This document shows positions 35,845 through 46,605 of a stretch of 64,000 bases of DNA, one piece after another (the stretch's first letter is position 1; each line of letters starts with the position of its first letter). A model generated the notes under the pieces. It was not told the origin of the DNA. It searched no databases and saw only the letters and a list, made by a program, of their open reading frames with translations. Location of the stretch: positions 42,743,001 through 42,807,000 of the forward strand of contig NC_073630.1 of NCBI RefSeq assembly GCF_029407905.1. Reading direction: 5' to 3'. This DNA is from Bubalus kerabau (Eukaryota > Chordata > Mammalia > Artiodactyla > Bovidae). Both the position numbers and the translations under genes were made by a program.

Positions 35845-36103
35845 AATGGCACCCCACTCCAGTACTCTTGCCTGGAAAATCCCATGGACCGAGGAGCCTG
35901 GTAGGCTGCAGTCCATGGGGTCGTGAAGAGTCGGACACGACTGAGTGACTTCACTTTCACTTTTCACTTTCATGCACTGGAGAAGGAAATGGCAACCCAC
36001 TCCAGTGTTCTCGCCTGGAGAATCCCAGGGACAGGGGAGTCTGGTGGCCTGCCGTCTATGGGACTGCACAGAGTCGGACATGACTGAAGTGACTTAGCAT
36101 AGC
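35845..36103 (+). mobile_element. BOV-A2 SINE
   Basis: Two Bov-A monomers joined by the TCACTTTCACTTTTCACTTT linker. The 11-bp duplication atatacaaaac is at 35834-35844 and 36104-36114. It lacks a few bases at the 5' end. Confidence 0.95.
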
Positions 36104-36209
36104 ATATACAAAACAGAAATAGATTCACAGACATAGAAAACAAACTATGGTTACCAAAGTGGAAAGAGGGGGAGATAAAGTAGACATTTGGGATTAACAT
36201 ATACACACT

Positions 36210-36428
36210 TTGTTGTAATGTTGTTGTCACTTAGTCACTAAGTTGTGTCCAACTCTTTTGTGACCCCATGGACTGTAACCCACCGGACTCCTCTATGGGA
36301 TTTCCAGGCAAGAATTCTGGAGTGGGTTAGCATTTCCTACTTCAGGGGATCTTCTTTACCCAGGGATAGAGCCTGCATCTCCTGCATTGCAGACAGATTC
36401 TTTATCACTGAGCCACCTGGGAAGCCCC
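36210..36428 (-). mobile_element. Bov-tA SINE, minus strand
   Basis: Reversed Bov-tA with TTG-rich reversed tail. The perfect 14-bp duplication aacatatacacact is at 36196-36209 and 36429-36442. Confidence 0.95.
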
Positions 36429-36578
36429 AACATATACACACTACAACTAAAAAGTAGATAACCATCAAGGGCCTACTGCATAGTACAGGGAACTGTACTC
36501 AATACTTTAATAATCTATAAGGGAAAAGGAGATAATCTACTCCTGAAACTAAGTTTAAATCAAATATACTTCAAGAAG

Positions 36579-37199
36579 AAAGTAGTGTATCTGTTTCCTT
36601 TCCAAACATGGATTGCATTATGTAGGTGGTTTCATAGCCCCATATTTATTTATGGGATTGTTTTTCTATTTCTTCACTGTAACATGTGATGGAAAAGTCA
36701 GACTATCACAATTAATATTCAGAATGCTTAGAATGTATTATTATTGATTGATTGACACCAAAATCGGTATTGAATGTAAATTCACTCCTCTTCACTAGGG
36801 CCACAACCCCCAACATCAAAGCCCAAAGAATCCTCTGACAGCACCCTTCTAGAGACAGACTACCCTCCCCAAGGTCTACTTTCTACCAGGAAAGCCTGAA
36901 GACCAGGGCCTGCACCCTGCAATGAAGTGTTCAACAATGTATGGAAAAACCAGAAACAGTAAGGAAAAGTGTGATTTTTAAAAAAGTAAGCCCCATATGT
37001 CAATTTGGGATTCTGACTTTATTCTGAAAACATGCTATTTTTGCATATTTAATGTTAAATTGTTTCATACTTTATGAAAATACAATAATAATTGAATGTT
37101 CTCGATGCCTGTAATCAAAATCAAAAGTTAACAATCAAATTTGGGTTTTTAACTTGAAGTAAAAAACCATACTGCTTTGTAAAATTTGTGTATCTGCCA
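36579..37199. other. Unassigned single-copy DNA
   Basis: No gene or repeat recognised; the piece at 36780-36960 is less AT-rich than its surroundings. Confidence 0.4.
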
Positions 37200-37345
37200 C
37201 AGCACCTGTTCACGCTTATTACAAACGCTTCTTTGTATAAATGAGTGTCTCTCTAGACTCCAGGGCCTGTGACAGTAGGGATCATCCTTATTCATCTAGA
37301 CATGAGGATCTATTGTAGTGCTTGTTTAAAGAATATTCTCTGCAG
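37200..37345 (+). mobile_element. Possible L2 LINE fragment
   Basis: 'ctagactccagggcctgtga' and 'agggatcatccttattcatc' resemble the forward L2 3' region. Confidence 0.4.
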
Positions 37346-37555
37346 AATGCATGGAGAGAAGAAAGGTAGCAAAAAGGTTAGAAGACTATTAGAAATATTT
37401 TCTTTTAATCTTTTCTTCTCTGTGTAATTTTAAGAAATGTAAAAGGCTCCTTCCCAAAGCAATATAATACTTCAAGAAGTAAATTTTGTCTTTAACAAGA
37501 ATTTCAGTTTTATAAGTCTGCTTGTTACTACCTATCCATATAATGTATATAAAAG

Positions 37556-37572
37556 GTATATATATATAAAAG
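37556..37572. repeat. Short TA-rich tract
   Basis: Alternating TA within 'ggtatatatatataaaag'. Confidence 0.6.
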
Positions 37573-37633
37573 AGGGAGTTTATTCAATAAGCTAAAAACT
37601 ACACCTATATGATTCAGACAATACCTTGTGTCT

Positions 37634-37843
37634 ATGAAAGTATTAGTTGGTCAGTCATGTCTGACTCTTTGTGACTCCACGGACTGTACCCCACCAGGGT
37701 TTTCTGTCCATGGAATTCTCCAGGCAAGAATACTGGAGTGGGTTGCCATTTCCTTCTCCAGGGGTTCTTCCCGACCCAGGGATCAAACCAGGGTCTCTCA
37801 TATTGCAGGCAGATTCTTTACTGTCAGCCACCAGGGAAGCCCT
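37634..37843 (-). mobile_element. Bov-tA SINE, minus strand
   Basis: Complete reversed Bov-tA ending in the reversed head 'ccaccagggaagccctg'. First of three Bov-tA within 700 bases. Confidence 0.92.
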
Positions 37844-37876
37844 GTACCTGTGAAACATAAACATAATTTTTAAAAT

Positions 37877-38088
37877 GAAGGGAAAAAAAGGGTTAGTTGC
37901 TCAGTCATGTCTGACTCTGCAATCCCATGGACTGGAGCCCACCAGGCTCCTCTGTTCATGGAATTCTCCAGTAAGGAATACAGGAATGGGTTGCCATTTC
38001 CTTCTCCAGAGGGTCTTCCTGAGCCAGGGATCAAACCTGGGTCTCCTGCATTGCAAACAGACTTTTTACATCTGAGCCACCACGAAAG
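37877..38088 (-). mobile_element. Bov-tA SINE, minus strand, with long duplication
   Basis: Reversed Bov-tA. A perfect 21-bp direct repeat at 37856-37876 and 38089-38109 (beginning cataaacataat) is its target-site duplication. The reversed tail is 'gaagggaaaaaaagg'. Confidence 0.95.
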
Positions 38089-38129
38089 CATAAACATAAT
38101 TTTTAAAATAAAGTAATAATAATACAAGC

Positions 38130-38500
38130 ATTCTTTCATATAGCATTTATGAAATTTACTACATTTTGGGGGACTCCCTGTGGCTCAGACAGTAAAGAAT
38201 CTGCCTTCAATGTGGGACGCCTGGTTTTTATCCCTGGGTCAGGAAGATCCCCTGGAGAAGGGACTGGCTACCCACTTCAGTATTCTTGCCTAGAGAATTC
38301 CATGGATAGAAGAGCCTGGCGGGCTACAGGCCATATGTTTTTAACGTGTTGCCTCATTTGATCCTTAGGAGACTCCATGAATTAAATATGAAATCTACTT
38401 CCCAGACAGCAGAATCAGAGACCCTCATTTCTGAAGTGGCAGAGTGGAAACTTAGAGCCTCGTATTCTAACCTCAAGTCTAGTGTCCTGTTTTGCTTTTT
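38130..38500 (-). mobile_element. Possible MIR SINE, minus strand, split by Bov-tA
   Basis: Parts on both sides of the inserted SINE ('tatagcatttatgaaattta' and 'ttgcctcatttgatcctta') fit a reversed MIR. Weak. Confidence 0.4.
38167..38333 (+). mobile_element. Bov-tA SINE, 3'-truncated
   Basis: Head 'gggactccctgtggctcag' and body, stopping at 'gggctacaggcca' before the usual end. Confidence 0.9.
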
Positions 38501-39415
38501 CCCCTAATAGCAGTCACATACCAAGTCCCCTAGGGTCCATTTCTCATGCCTACACAATCGCCATCCACTGCATAAGAGGGAACATTTCATCATTGATATT
38601 ATTTATATTTGTCAATGCACAGTGATAATAAAAAAAAAACCTGCTTTCTATAATTACTATTTTTAAATTCTGGACTGATAATGCATCATCGCCTTTTTGC
38701 TACATCCTGGGAGGCAATCACTGGCCCACCACTGGTACATCCATGGGTGTTCAGCAAAGTTAATTGTTGTTGTAATACCCCTAAAAATATCAAGAGATTT
38801 TTTTGGCACAATAATAGTTTATGTGTTACAACACAGTGTAACATAGGTCTTCAAGGGCTCAGTTTCATGAGGTTTTTAGAAATCTGAGTTCTTTAATCCT
38901 GTGGCTCTGTACCCTTTAAATCCTATTCTGTCTATTCAGCCTGTGGACGGTCAAAGAGAGCATGAAGTATCATGAAGATTTTAAGGGTCAGGCTTGTGAG
39001 TAGCATCCATCGGTTCTGATCAGAAAGGTAACACAAAGGAAGCTGGGACATAAGTGCTACATTTATACCCTGGGAGAGGGGCCATTGAGTTTGGTGGGCA
39101 TAAGATATCTGCTACCTCCTATGCCTAGCCTTTCTTCACTCCCAGGACAAAGCTTATAAATCTGCAGGTTCCTGGCACCACTGAATGCCCATTAATCATG
39201 CAACTGGAAAAAAAATTTAGAAGTCATTATTGAAATATAATCACTGTTTTCCTGTTTTTTCCATTACTAACACATTTACATCATTATCAGATGATTTCTG
39301 ATCATCATCAGAAAAAAAAATCAATTTACTTTTTGATCATTTTAGAATGTACAGAATTTTCACACCAATTTTCTTATTCTAGCCTAACTATTACCTGATA
39401 GACAGTGAATATCTG
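38501..39415. other. Unassigned single-copy DNA
   Basis: No gene or repeat recognised. Confidence 0.45.
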
Positions 39416-39427
39416 TTTCTCCATTTT

Positions 39428-39693
39428 GCTGCTAAGTCACTTCAGTCGTGTCCGACTCTGTGCAACCCCATAGATGGCAGCCCACCAGGCTCCCCCGTCC
39501 CTGGGATTCTCCAGGCAAGAACACTGGAGTGGGTTGCCATTTCCTTCTTCAATGCATGAAAGTGAAAGTGAAAGTGAAGTCACTCAGTTGTGTCTGACTC
39601 TTAGCGACCCCATGGACTGCAGCCTTCTAGGCTCCTCTATCCATGAGATTTTCCAGGCAAGAGTACTGGAGTGGGGTGCCATTGCCTTCTCCA
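39428..39693 (-). mobile_element. BOV-A2 SINE, minus strand
   Basis: Starts with a reversed (CAG)n tail, followed by two monomers with the GAAAGTGAAAGTGAAAGTG linker. The perfect 12-bp duplication tttctccatttt is at 39416-39427 and 39694-39705. Confidence 0.95.
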
Positions 39694-39797
39694 TTTCTCC
39701 ATTTTATACATGACCTATTATCAACACTCAGGAAGGTTAATGGAGTTTATCCCTAACCTAGTAGTTGACAAGTACTTTTAAAATATTTGATATTTCT

Positions 39798-39900
39798 TTT
39801 TTTTTTTTTTTTTTTTTACCTGTGGCAGATTCGTTTTGATGTTTGGCAAAACTAATACAGTGTTTCAGGCTTAAAAATAAAATAAAATAAAAAAATAAAG
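39798..39900 (+). mobile_element. Very short L1 3'-end insertion with 5' oligo(T)
   Basis: About 103 bases: an oligo(T) run, then the last part of an artiodactyl L1 3' UTR ('tgtttggcaaaactaataca'), then an (AAAAT)n tail. A perfect 19-bp duplication, taaaatatttgatatttct, lies at 39779-39797 and 39901-39919. Confidence 0.85.
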
Positions 39901-39919
39901 TAAAATATTTGATATTTCT

Positions 39920-40365
39920 ATAAGGAGTAAGTGTGTCAGGCATTTTCTAGTTATCCAACCAATATTAGCTGACCAACTTCCTTTATTAGAAATTATTCTC
40001 ATTCCATTCATATTTGCAGCAGGTGGTAGTTCTACAACACAGTTCAGGGCTGTAATACAAGAATCCCTTTAAAAAGCAGATGGGTAGAACAGATTCTGCC
40101 TTCTCTGTTCTCCTTATATTGATCAAAGACAGTCAGACCTGCAGACCTGATTCCGCGAAGTCAAGGATGTTGGAATATGAGGCAGATGTCCCACACTCCT
40201 TGCGTTAGAGTGGACACTAGTGGGCAGGGGAAGAAGGCCTCCACACAGCGCTTACACAAAAGTCAGAGCTGGGAATTGTCAGGGCTCTGGTGATCGGTCT
40301 CTAGTATCTGGCCCCTCCTGCTCTCAGAGCAATGGATTTTAATTTGCTGCTCTCTGTCTTATGGG
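39920..40365. other. Unassigned single-copy DNA
   Basis: No gene or repeat recognised. Confidence 0.45.
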
Positions 40366-40369
40366 GACC

Positions 40370-40580
40370 TTTAAACACTCTACAAGCATTTGACCCTATT
40401 AATCTTCATAACATCTCTGAACACCCCTGTGAAGCTATCAAAGGGCAAAGGAAAGAGCAGGGATAATTATCCTTATTTCACAGACAGGGGAGATTGTGAC
40501 AAGAAAGTAGTTCAATTAGGTTCTCTAATGAGTTGTGGAAAAAGAGCGAAAAAGAACCCTGATCTCCAGAAAAAAAGACA
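40370..40580 (-). mobile_element. MIR SINE, minus strand
   Basis: 'aatcttcataacatctctga' and 'ttatttcacagacagggga' in reversed MIR order. Confidence 0.55.
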
Positions 40581-41529
40581 TCCATTCCTCATCTCCTGGA
40601 CCACTAGTTTGCTTTTATGGCTTCTTGACTAAAGGTTTCTTAGAAACATGGTCTGGGTTTTCCAGCAAGTGTGTCAGCAACCATATAAATGCAAGTTCCA
40701 CACATTGACACATATCTGCCTGTGCCCAGCGTCACTGACTTCGGGGGAAAGCTTGAGAGCTGTGCATTCCAAGAGAGATGAAGCCAGAATGACCCAACCC
40801 CATGGGATGTTGAAGCTGAAATATAAGTAGTATATATAATATAAGCAGTATAAGTTGAAATTGAAATAAAAGCAGCTTACCAATGTAGAAATTACTGGTT
40901 AATAACATTTTTTTCAGTAGGTGAAATTGGTCTCTTTGCAGTCTCAAATTTGAAATGGGCAAAGGGGACAATGACAGAGACTATTGTATTTACCCTACTC
41001 TTGTATACTTTCTAGAAAATGTGCACATTCTCCTTAAACTATGTTGGGTGAAGGTGAGCCGGTCTTTAACAACTCTTAGTGAAGGAAATTCAAGATCATT
41101 CTGAGATGGGGGAAGAAAGAAGGACTAGATCAAGGGTGTTGCCTCATTCTTGTTTCTAAATCAGACACTGAACTAGTTGACCAAAGAGTCTGCATTCTTT
41201 CCCTTTCTTTCCAACACATCCTTCGTGCTCTAAGATTATATCATTTTTCAGATTTTGTATCAGGCAGAGAAGTTTACCAAACTGAGAGCAACAATCTGAG
41301 AGATTATGTCATGTGAGACAACAGCAAGCAGGAACCATGTAGGAACCTCCCATTGCTGAATCCCCTCTAAATCCCCCTTAGTTCCTGCAGGTGAGCTTTT
41401 TTGAAATCTGTCATCCCTGTGGTCCCCTGTCTTTAGCTGTGTTAAAATCCATGTCATTTTCCAAGTATACTGTGTGTTTTCTCTTTTTATGTCTTCTGAG
41501 ATGCATTTTTCCCTTATGCATTCTCTTTT
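40581..41529. other. Unassigned single-copy DNA
   Basis: No gene or clear repeat recognised. Several short open frames on both strands, none with a domain. Confidence 0.45.
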
Positions 41530-41680
41530 TATACTTAATTCTCCTCTTGACTCCAATTCATTTTTCAGTTTACACATTACTTCTTTTTAGAAGTCTTTTT
41601 TCTTCCTCAACCTGGATTAGATATCCCTTCATTGTGCTCTGTGATATCTATAAATGTTCCAAAGTATTTGCTAATTAAAA
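41530..41680 (+). mobile_element. Possible L2 LINE fragment
   Basis: 'tcttcctcaacctggattag' and 'cattgtgctctgtgatatc' resemble forward L2. Confidence 0.4.
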
Positions 41681-41730
41681 ACGAAGTTCAAAGTTCCAAT
41701 ATTTTTTAATTCATATTTGAGATACATATT

Positions 41731-42010
41731 CGGAGAAGGCAATGGCACCCCACTCCAGTACTCTTGCCTGGAAAATCCCATGGACAGAGGAGCCTGGTGG
41801 GCTGCAGTCCATGGGGTCGCGAAGAGTTGGACACAACTGAGCAACTTCACTTTCACTTTTCACTTTCCTGCATTGGAGAAGGACATGGCAACCCACTCCA
41901 GTGTTCTTGCCTGGAGAATCTCAGGGATGAGGGAGCTTGGTGGGCTGCCATCTATGGGGTCGCACAGAGTCAGACACGACTGAAACGACTTAGCAGCAGC
42001 AGCAGCAGCA
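41731..42010 (+). mobile_element. BOV-A2 SINE, full length
   Basis: Starts 'cggagaaggcaatggcaccc', has two monomers with the linker and ends in a (CAG)n tail. The perfect 12-bp duplication gagatacatatt is at 41719-41730 and 42011-42022. Confidence 0.97.
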
Positions 42011-42059
42011 GAGATACATATTAAGAAAATCATGAAATTAAAGAAAAACTAAGTAAAAG

Positions 42060-42531
42060 TAAAGACAATATTCCAACACATTTGTAACCCTTTATCCAGA
42101 AATCTGATTTCTAGGAAATTTTCTTCAGAAAATAATTTGAAATTCAAAAAACATAATGGCAAGAAGATATTAATTGCACCATTATTTATAACCATAAACC
42201 TTTTGAATCAATGCAAATTTTCAAATATAGAAGTAAGGATATGTTGTGAATTGAATTTTAATTTCTATTAAAATTTTTCTTATGAAGAGTTTGTAATGAC
42301 AATGAGAATGCTCATACTGTAATGTTAAATGAAGAAACTAGGCTATAAAATTATATATAGCACCTAATAAAAATTTAAATGTTAAAAAAAGCCCCAAATA
42401 ATCACAATTCTGGAATAAGAGAAAAGAAGGGAAAAAACTGATACAAAAATATTTTGAGTAATATAGCTATGTATAGTTATTTATTTTACATTCTTTAATA
42501 TATTTTGAAATATGATAGGATGGCATTAAAA
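42060..42531 (+). mobile_element. Old L1M 3' region
   Basis: 'ggcaagaagatattaattgc', 'ttatgaagagtttgtaatga' and 'ttaaatgaagaaactaggct' match forward old L1 3' sequence. Confidence 0.55.
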
Positions 42532-42533
42532 GT

Positions 42534-42714
42534 AAAAATGAAAGTCTCTCAGTCGTGTCTGACTCTTTGTTATACAGTCCATGGAATTCTCTAGGCCAGA
42601 ATACTGGAGTGGGTAGCCAGTCCATTCTCCAGGGGATCTTCCCAACCCAGGGCTTAAACCAGGGTCTCCTGCATTGCAGGTAGATTCTTTACCAGCTGAG
42701 CCACAAGGGAAGCC
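42534..42714 (-). mobile_element. Bov-tA SINE, minus strand, with internal deletion
   Basis: Reversed Bov-tA lacking part of the body between 'tctttgttatacag' and 'tccatggaattctc'. It ends in the reversed head 'gccacaagggaagccc'. Confidence 0.9.
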
Positions 42715-42834
42715 CAAGAATACTGAAGTGGGTAGCCTGTCCCTTCTCCAGTAGATCTTCCCAACCCAGGAATCGAACCAGGGTCTCCTGCATTGCAGGT
42801 GGATTTTTTACCAACTGAGCTATCAGGGAAGCCC
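42715..42834 (-). mobile_element. Partial Bov-tA head in direct tandem with the SINE to its left
   Basis: Repeats the last 120 bases of the adjoining SINE in the same orientation (from 'aagaatactgaagtgggtag' to 'ctatcagggaagcccc'). The joint has no spacer, which suggests a tandem duplication or a dimeric Bov-tA form. Confidence 0.88.
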
Positions 42835-42867
42835 CATTAAAAATTAGTTTAATTAAAATATGATTAC

Positions 42868-42983
42868 CTTATTTGGGAGAGAATGGATACATGTATGTAT
42901 GTGGCTGAGTTCCTTTGCTGTCCACCTGAAACTGTCACAACATTGTTGATCAGCTATACTACAATATAAAATTAAAAAAATTA
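42868..42983 (+). mobile_element. Short L1 3'-end insertion
   Basis: The last 116 bases of an artiodactyl L1 ('gagaatggatacatgtatgt', 'aacattgttgatcagctat'), flanked by the 13-bp duplication aaaatatgattac at 42855-42867 and 42984-42996. Confidence 0.88.
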
Positions 42984-43124
42984 AAAATATGATTACTTTA
43001 TAAAGAAAACCCCTATATTTACAACTTTCATGGAATATGTAAGAAAAAAATCCATTTACTTATACACAACAAACTAGCAGTAATACCTTAATTGAATTTT
43101 AAAAGACAAAAATTGACTAATAGT

Positions 43125-43390
43125 TTAAAAATCAATGATTTTATCTTCTTTTCTGGCAAGGCTTGTATATTTCTTGGGCAGCTCAACTGGCAATAGATAT
43201 GAGTAACATACTTCAGGAAATTTTCTTAATTTGCTTGTAGTGGACAGCTGTTGTTTTTTTCCTGCCTGGCATTGCTTCCATGTTTTTTGGAGATGGCATC
43301 TTGATTTTTCTTTGGGGACCTCCTGTGCTATCTTTACAATCTTCTGGGGTTTGATGGGGGTGGGCACAGGACTTAGATCAATTTGGTCAT
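43125..43390 (-). other. Unassigned exon-like open frame
   Basis: The minus strand is open for about 88 codons, ending in TAA at 43125-43127, in DNA without recognised repeats. The product would be lysine-rich and hydrophilic with a few cysteines. Upstream on the minus strand, near 43417-43435, is an acceptor-like 'ttattgccatttctag'. An in-frame stop lies just above the open segment at about 43390-43393, so it cannot join that acceptor without a frame change. It could be a decayed terminal exon, a processed pseudogene or chance. I recognise no protein family. Confidence 0.25.
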
Positions 43391-46300
43391 TTTATTCATT
43401 CCGAAGAACAAGAACTGATCTAGAAATGGCAATAAAGTCAAGCAGGTAAAGGTTAACAATTCTTAGGTTTTGATAGAAACTTCCAGGAAAAGGAAGCACA
43501 TTTTCTTGGGAATCAGCAATAGGAAGAGATACAAAGACTAGAGCTGAAGGGCTCTGTTTTTGCCAACATGTGAAGAGAGCCTACGGGAGAATGCCACTGT
43601 CACAGAGAGCAGAGATGAGAGATGGGGAAATGTATGGGTGCGGAGTGAGTGATACACAGAGGGAAAAGAAGTGAGAGATAAAGAGAATTCCAGTTATTTT
43701 ATTTAAATTCTTGGATCCATTTGTGTCTGAAATAACTTGAGACTACATTGTTTTAGTTTTGCTTCAGCTATTTCAAGTTATATTCCTATCACATGCAACT
43801 GGAAGAATGCTAATACTTCATAGCATTCAAGTGCTTCGCAGATTACCATCTTATTTTACCCATAAACATAGCCATGTACAGAGGGAGCCAAAGAAAAAGG
43901 AAAGAGTAAATGTTCCAAGTGGGAGGACATCTAAAGAAATGGACTACTCTGTTAAAGTAATCTGTCCTGAGTTGCCATAACATTGAGGTCTCTGATCATA
44001 TTTGACTGCTTCATAGTCACCAACCTTCAGCTACAGGTTCAAATATGTAAAACACCTTAGATTTTTACATTCCTTAGGTAATATATTATGTTACATTTTT
44101 AACTCTCTGCAGAATATTTTTCTTCTTTCAATGTTTATATTTTATGCCATCAGTAATTTTCTAAGCATTTTTTCAAAGAGTTTTGGTTTCTTAACGATTA
44201 ATAGCTTAATTATAACATTATTTTACTGAATATCTGTTTTATCATCTTTAAAAAGATTCTTATTTACCATGTCTTAGTGCCCTTCTCCCCATGATTTGTT
44301 GTTATATTTTGTTGTCTTGAAATGTTTACATCCAAAATTTATTTTTTTACCTTAAATAGAAACTAAGTGAACAAAATATCTTCTTTATGAATTAAAATTT
44401 CCACATTTACTACCAGAATTAAATGTGAACTATCAGAGCTGAAGATCTGAGAATACTTATGCATAAATTTAAGCACATGATTTTAGACTTGTAGATGATG
44501 AAAAGAGAGTAAAATCTTACAGTCTCCACATGAGTAAGAAGCTGCTAAGAATTTAATCTGGCTCTTTCTTTGAACTATGTTTTTTCCATGAGATTATTCA
44601 ATTAGTCCCTTAAGTAATGAAAGACTACTCAGGCAAACACCAGATAATATTCCTGCAGAATTTCAACCAAAAAATAAAAATGTTTTCCCCTGAGACACTT
44701 GTTGGAAGGTACTGTGGATGCAGCACCTGGGGTGAACAAGGATAATAGAGTTTATAATAATTAATTCATAGCAGCTATTCTCTAGTGATCAAAGATTGAA
44801 TCATATGCAAGTGTGGTTTTAATTTCCTCTCTTAAATGAAGAACAAGCGAAACTATAAATCACATATCTAATTCTGCCATAAATCTCATTTGTCCCATTG
44901 CTCGCTGACAGTCTGAAAGAAATATTTTATTCTTTGCATTCCTTGTCCATATCAGGTTCATTATATTTTATTCTTTCCATTAATAAGTAAGCACAAGACA
45001 TGCAAACTCTGAAGTTGTTAGCAATGATTTCTCTACTGCTTCTCCAAATTGACAGTGACAGGCAATCAGACATGCAAACAATATTGGCTTATCTCCACGT
45101 ACTATAGTTTACACTCTGAAGGAGAGAAAATACATGTACCACCACACTTGAAGGGCATCTTACAGAAATTTTTGGGTTGCAGTTGAAAAAAGTCTCCAGC
45201 CACCTCTAGTTTGGGGAGACAGTTTTTCCTCAATTTTGTAGCAACTTCCCAGATGCTACATTCTTCTCAACTGTTCTTTGAAACTCTTGATATACTCATC
45301 AATAAGATTCACTGACAAAAAAGCTAAAAAGACTTAAAAATACCCTAAACTTTTAATTTTTAAAATCTTGTAGAAAGCAATAATCTCTATAAGGGCTCAG
45401 ATGCTTCAGATACCAAGAGAGAGTAAGGATTTTTTAAGGCAAGTGTGTGAGATGTTTTTTGCTCCCAATCCTGCACTTCCTTTGAAGTTTAGCAGACATA
45501 TATAATTTTCCCTTTGTTTATACTTTCAAATGTTTGATATATTTTTGTGGATACAGAGCTTTTTCTATGGAAATGGTTCTGCTTGATGTAATAACCTAAT
45601 AGCAGGTAACACATATGATTTTTCCCTTTCCCTTCAAAATAATGGTTTTGCCCCAGTTACATATTGATATGCAGAATTAGAAGTACAACAGTTCCAGGAA
45701 TAAAGCAAAACTTATGCAAGATGTCTTTGGTCTTTTATATTTAGACCAGTTTAACAGAGAAAAGTACTAGTATTTTGATCACAATGTGTTGCAAATTTAT
45801 GTTTGTTGATCATAAATTTGAAAGTAAGATATGACTTATCTTGAACTTGTAAATTGTGTGTGAATTTGTGTGTAATATCCCCTAAAGTCATAGTTCATCA
45901 TTTTGTAAGCAGGGAAACAACATTCAGAAAAGGAGTCATGGATTACAATTCTGTCTTGGTCCTTTTGCTATGTCTTATTGTGTAAATCATCTGATTTATT
46001 AACTTCTTTGGCTTTCCCTCGAGAATATAGTCTTTTCTCCCCACATACTCTTAAGAAAACGTTAAGCATTATGGACATATGTTAAGACAATACAGTTTAT
46101 TTGAAAGAACACCAAACCAAGAGCAGAAGTGTCTAGGTCAAATTATTTAAAATTCCCTTCTTTCCAGGGATAAATTCCTCAACATATAGTCACATTTCTG
46201 AGTTTCTATTTCCTAGAGTATAAAAAGAGGGATTTTAAATAGTGAAAGTCTAAACTTATTCTAAATAAAATAAACCATGATCAGAGTTTTGCCTTTCTCC

Positions 46301-46439
46301 TCTCGTTTTATGAGAAGCAGGCTGAGACAAATTTGGGATGAACAAATGTACATATAGGGCAAAACATAAAATTGTAAATCATAAAACATACTGTACTGTC
46401 AAGCAATGTTCTTGGCAACACACACACATGCAAATAGCT

Positions 46440-46605
46440 CATATAAACCTGAATTATCAACTTTCTTTTAGGTTACATTATTTGCATTGTACAGATGAGG
46501 AAACAATCACAGAGAATCAAACAGAATAGTTTGGCCAAAGTCTCATAGCCAATTAGTGTCAGGGTCAAGCTTGAAACACACAGGCAGTTTGGCTACATAG
46601 TTATA
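46440..46605 (-). mobile_element. MIR SINE, minus strand
   Basis: 'ttgtacagatgaggaaacaa' and 'ggccaaagtctcatagccaa' are reversed MIR core words. Confidence 0.7.

Larger units (their letters stand above)
35650..36578 (+). mobile_element. Artiodactyl L1 3' end with two SINE insertions
   Basis: Forward end of ORF2 and 3' UTR ('aatggaatactattcagcc', 'actaagtgaagtaagccaga', then 'agtacagggaactgtactc'). A BOV-A2 and a Bov-tA interrupt it, each with clear duplications. This L1 is thus older than both SINEs. Confidence 0.8.
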
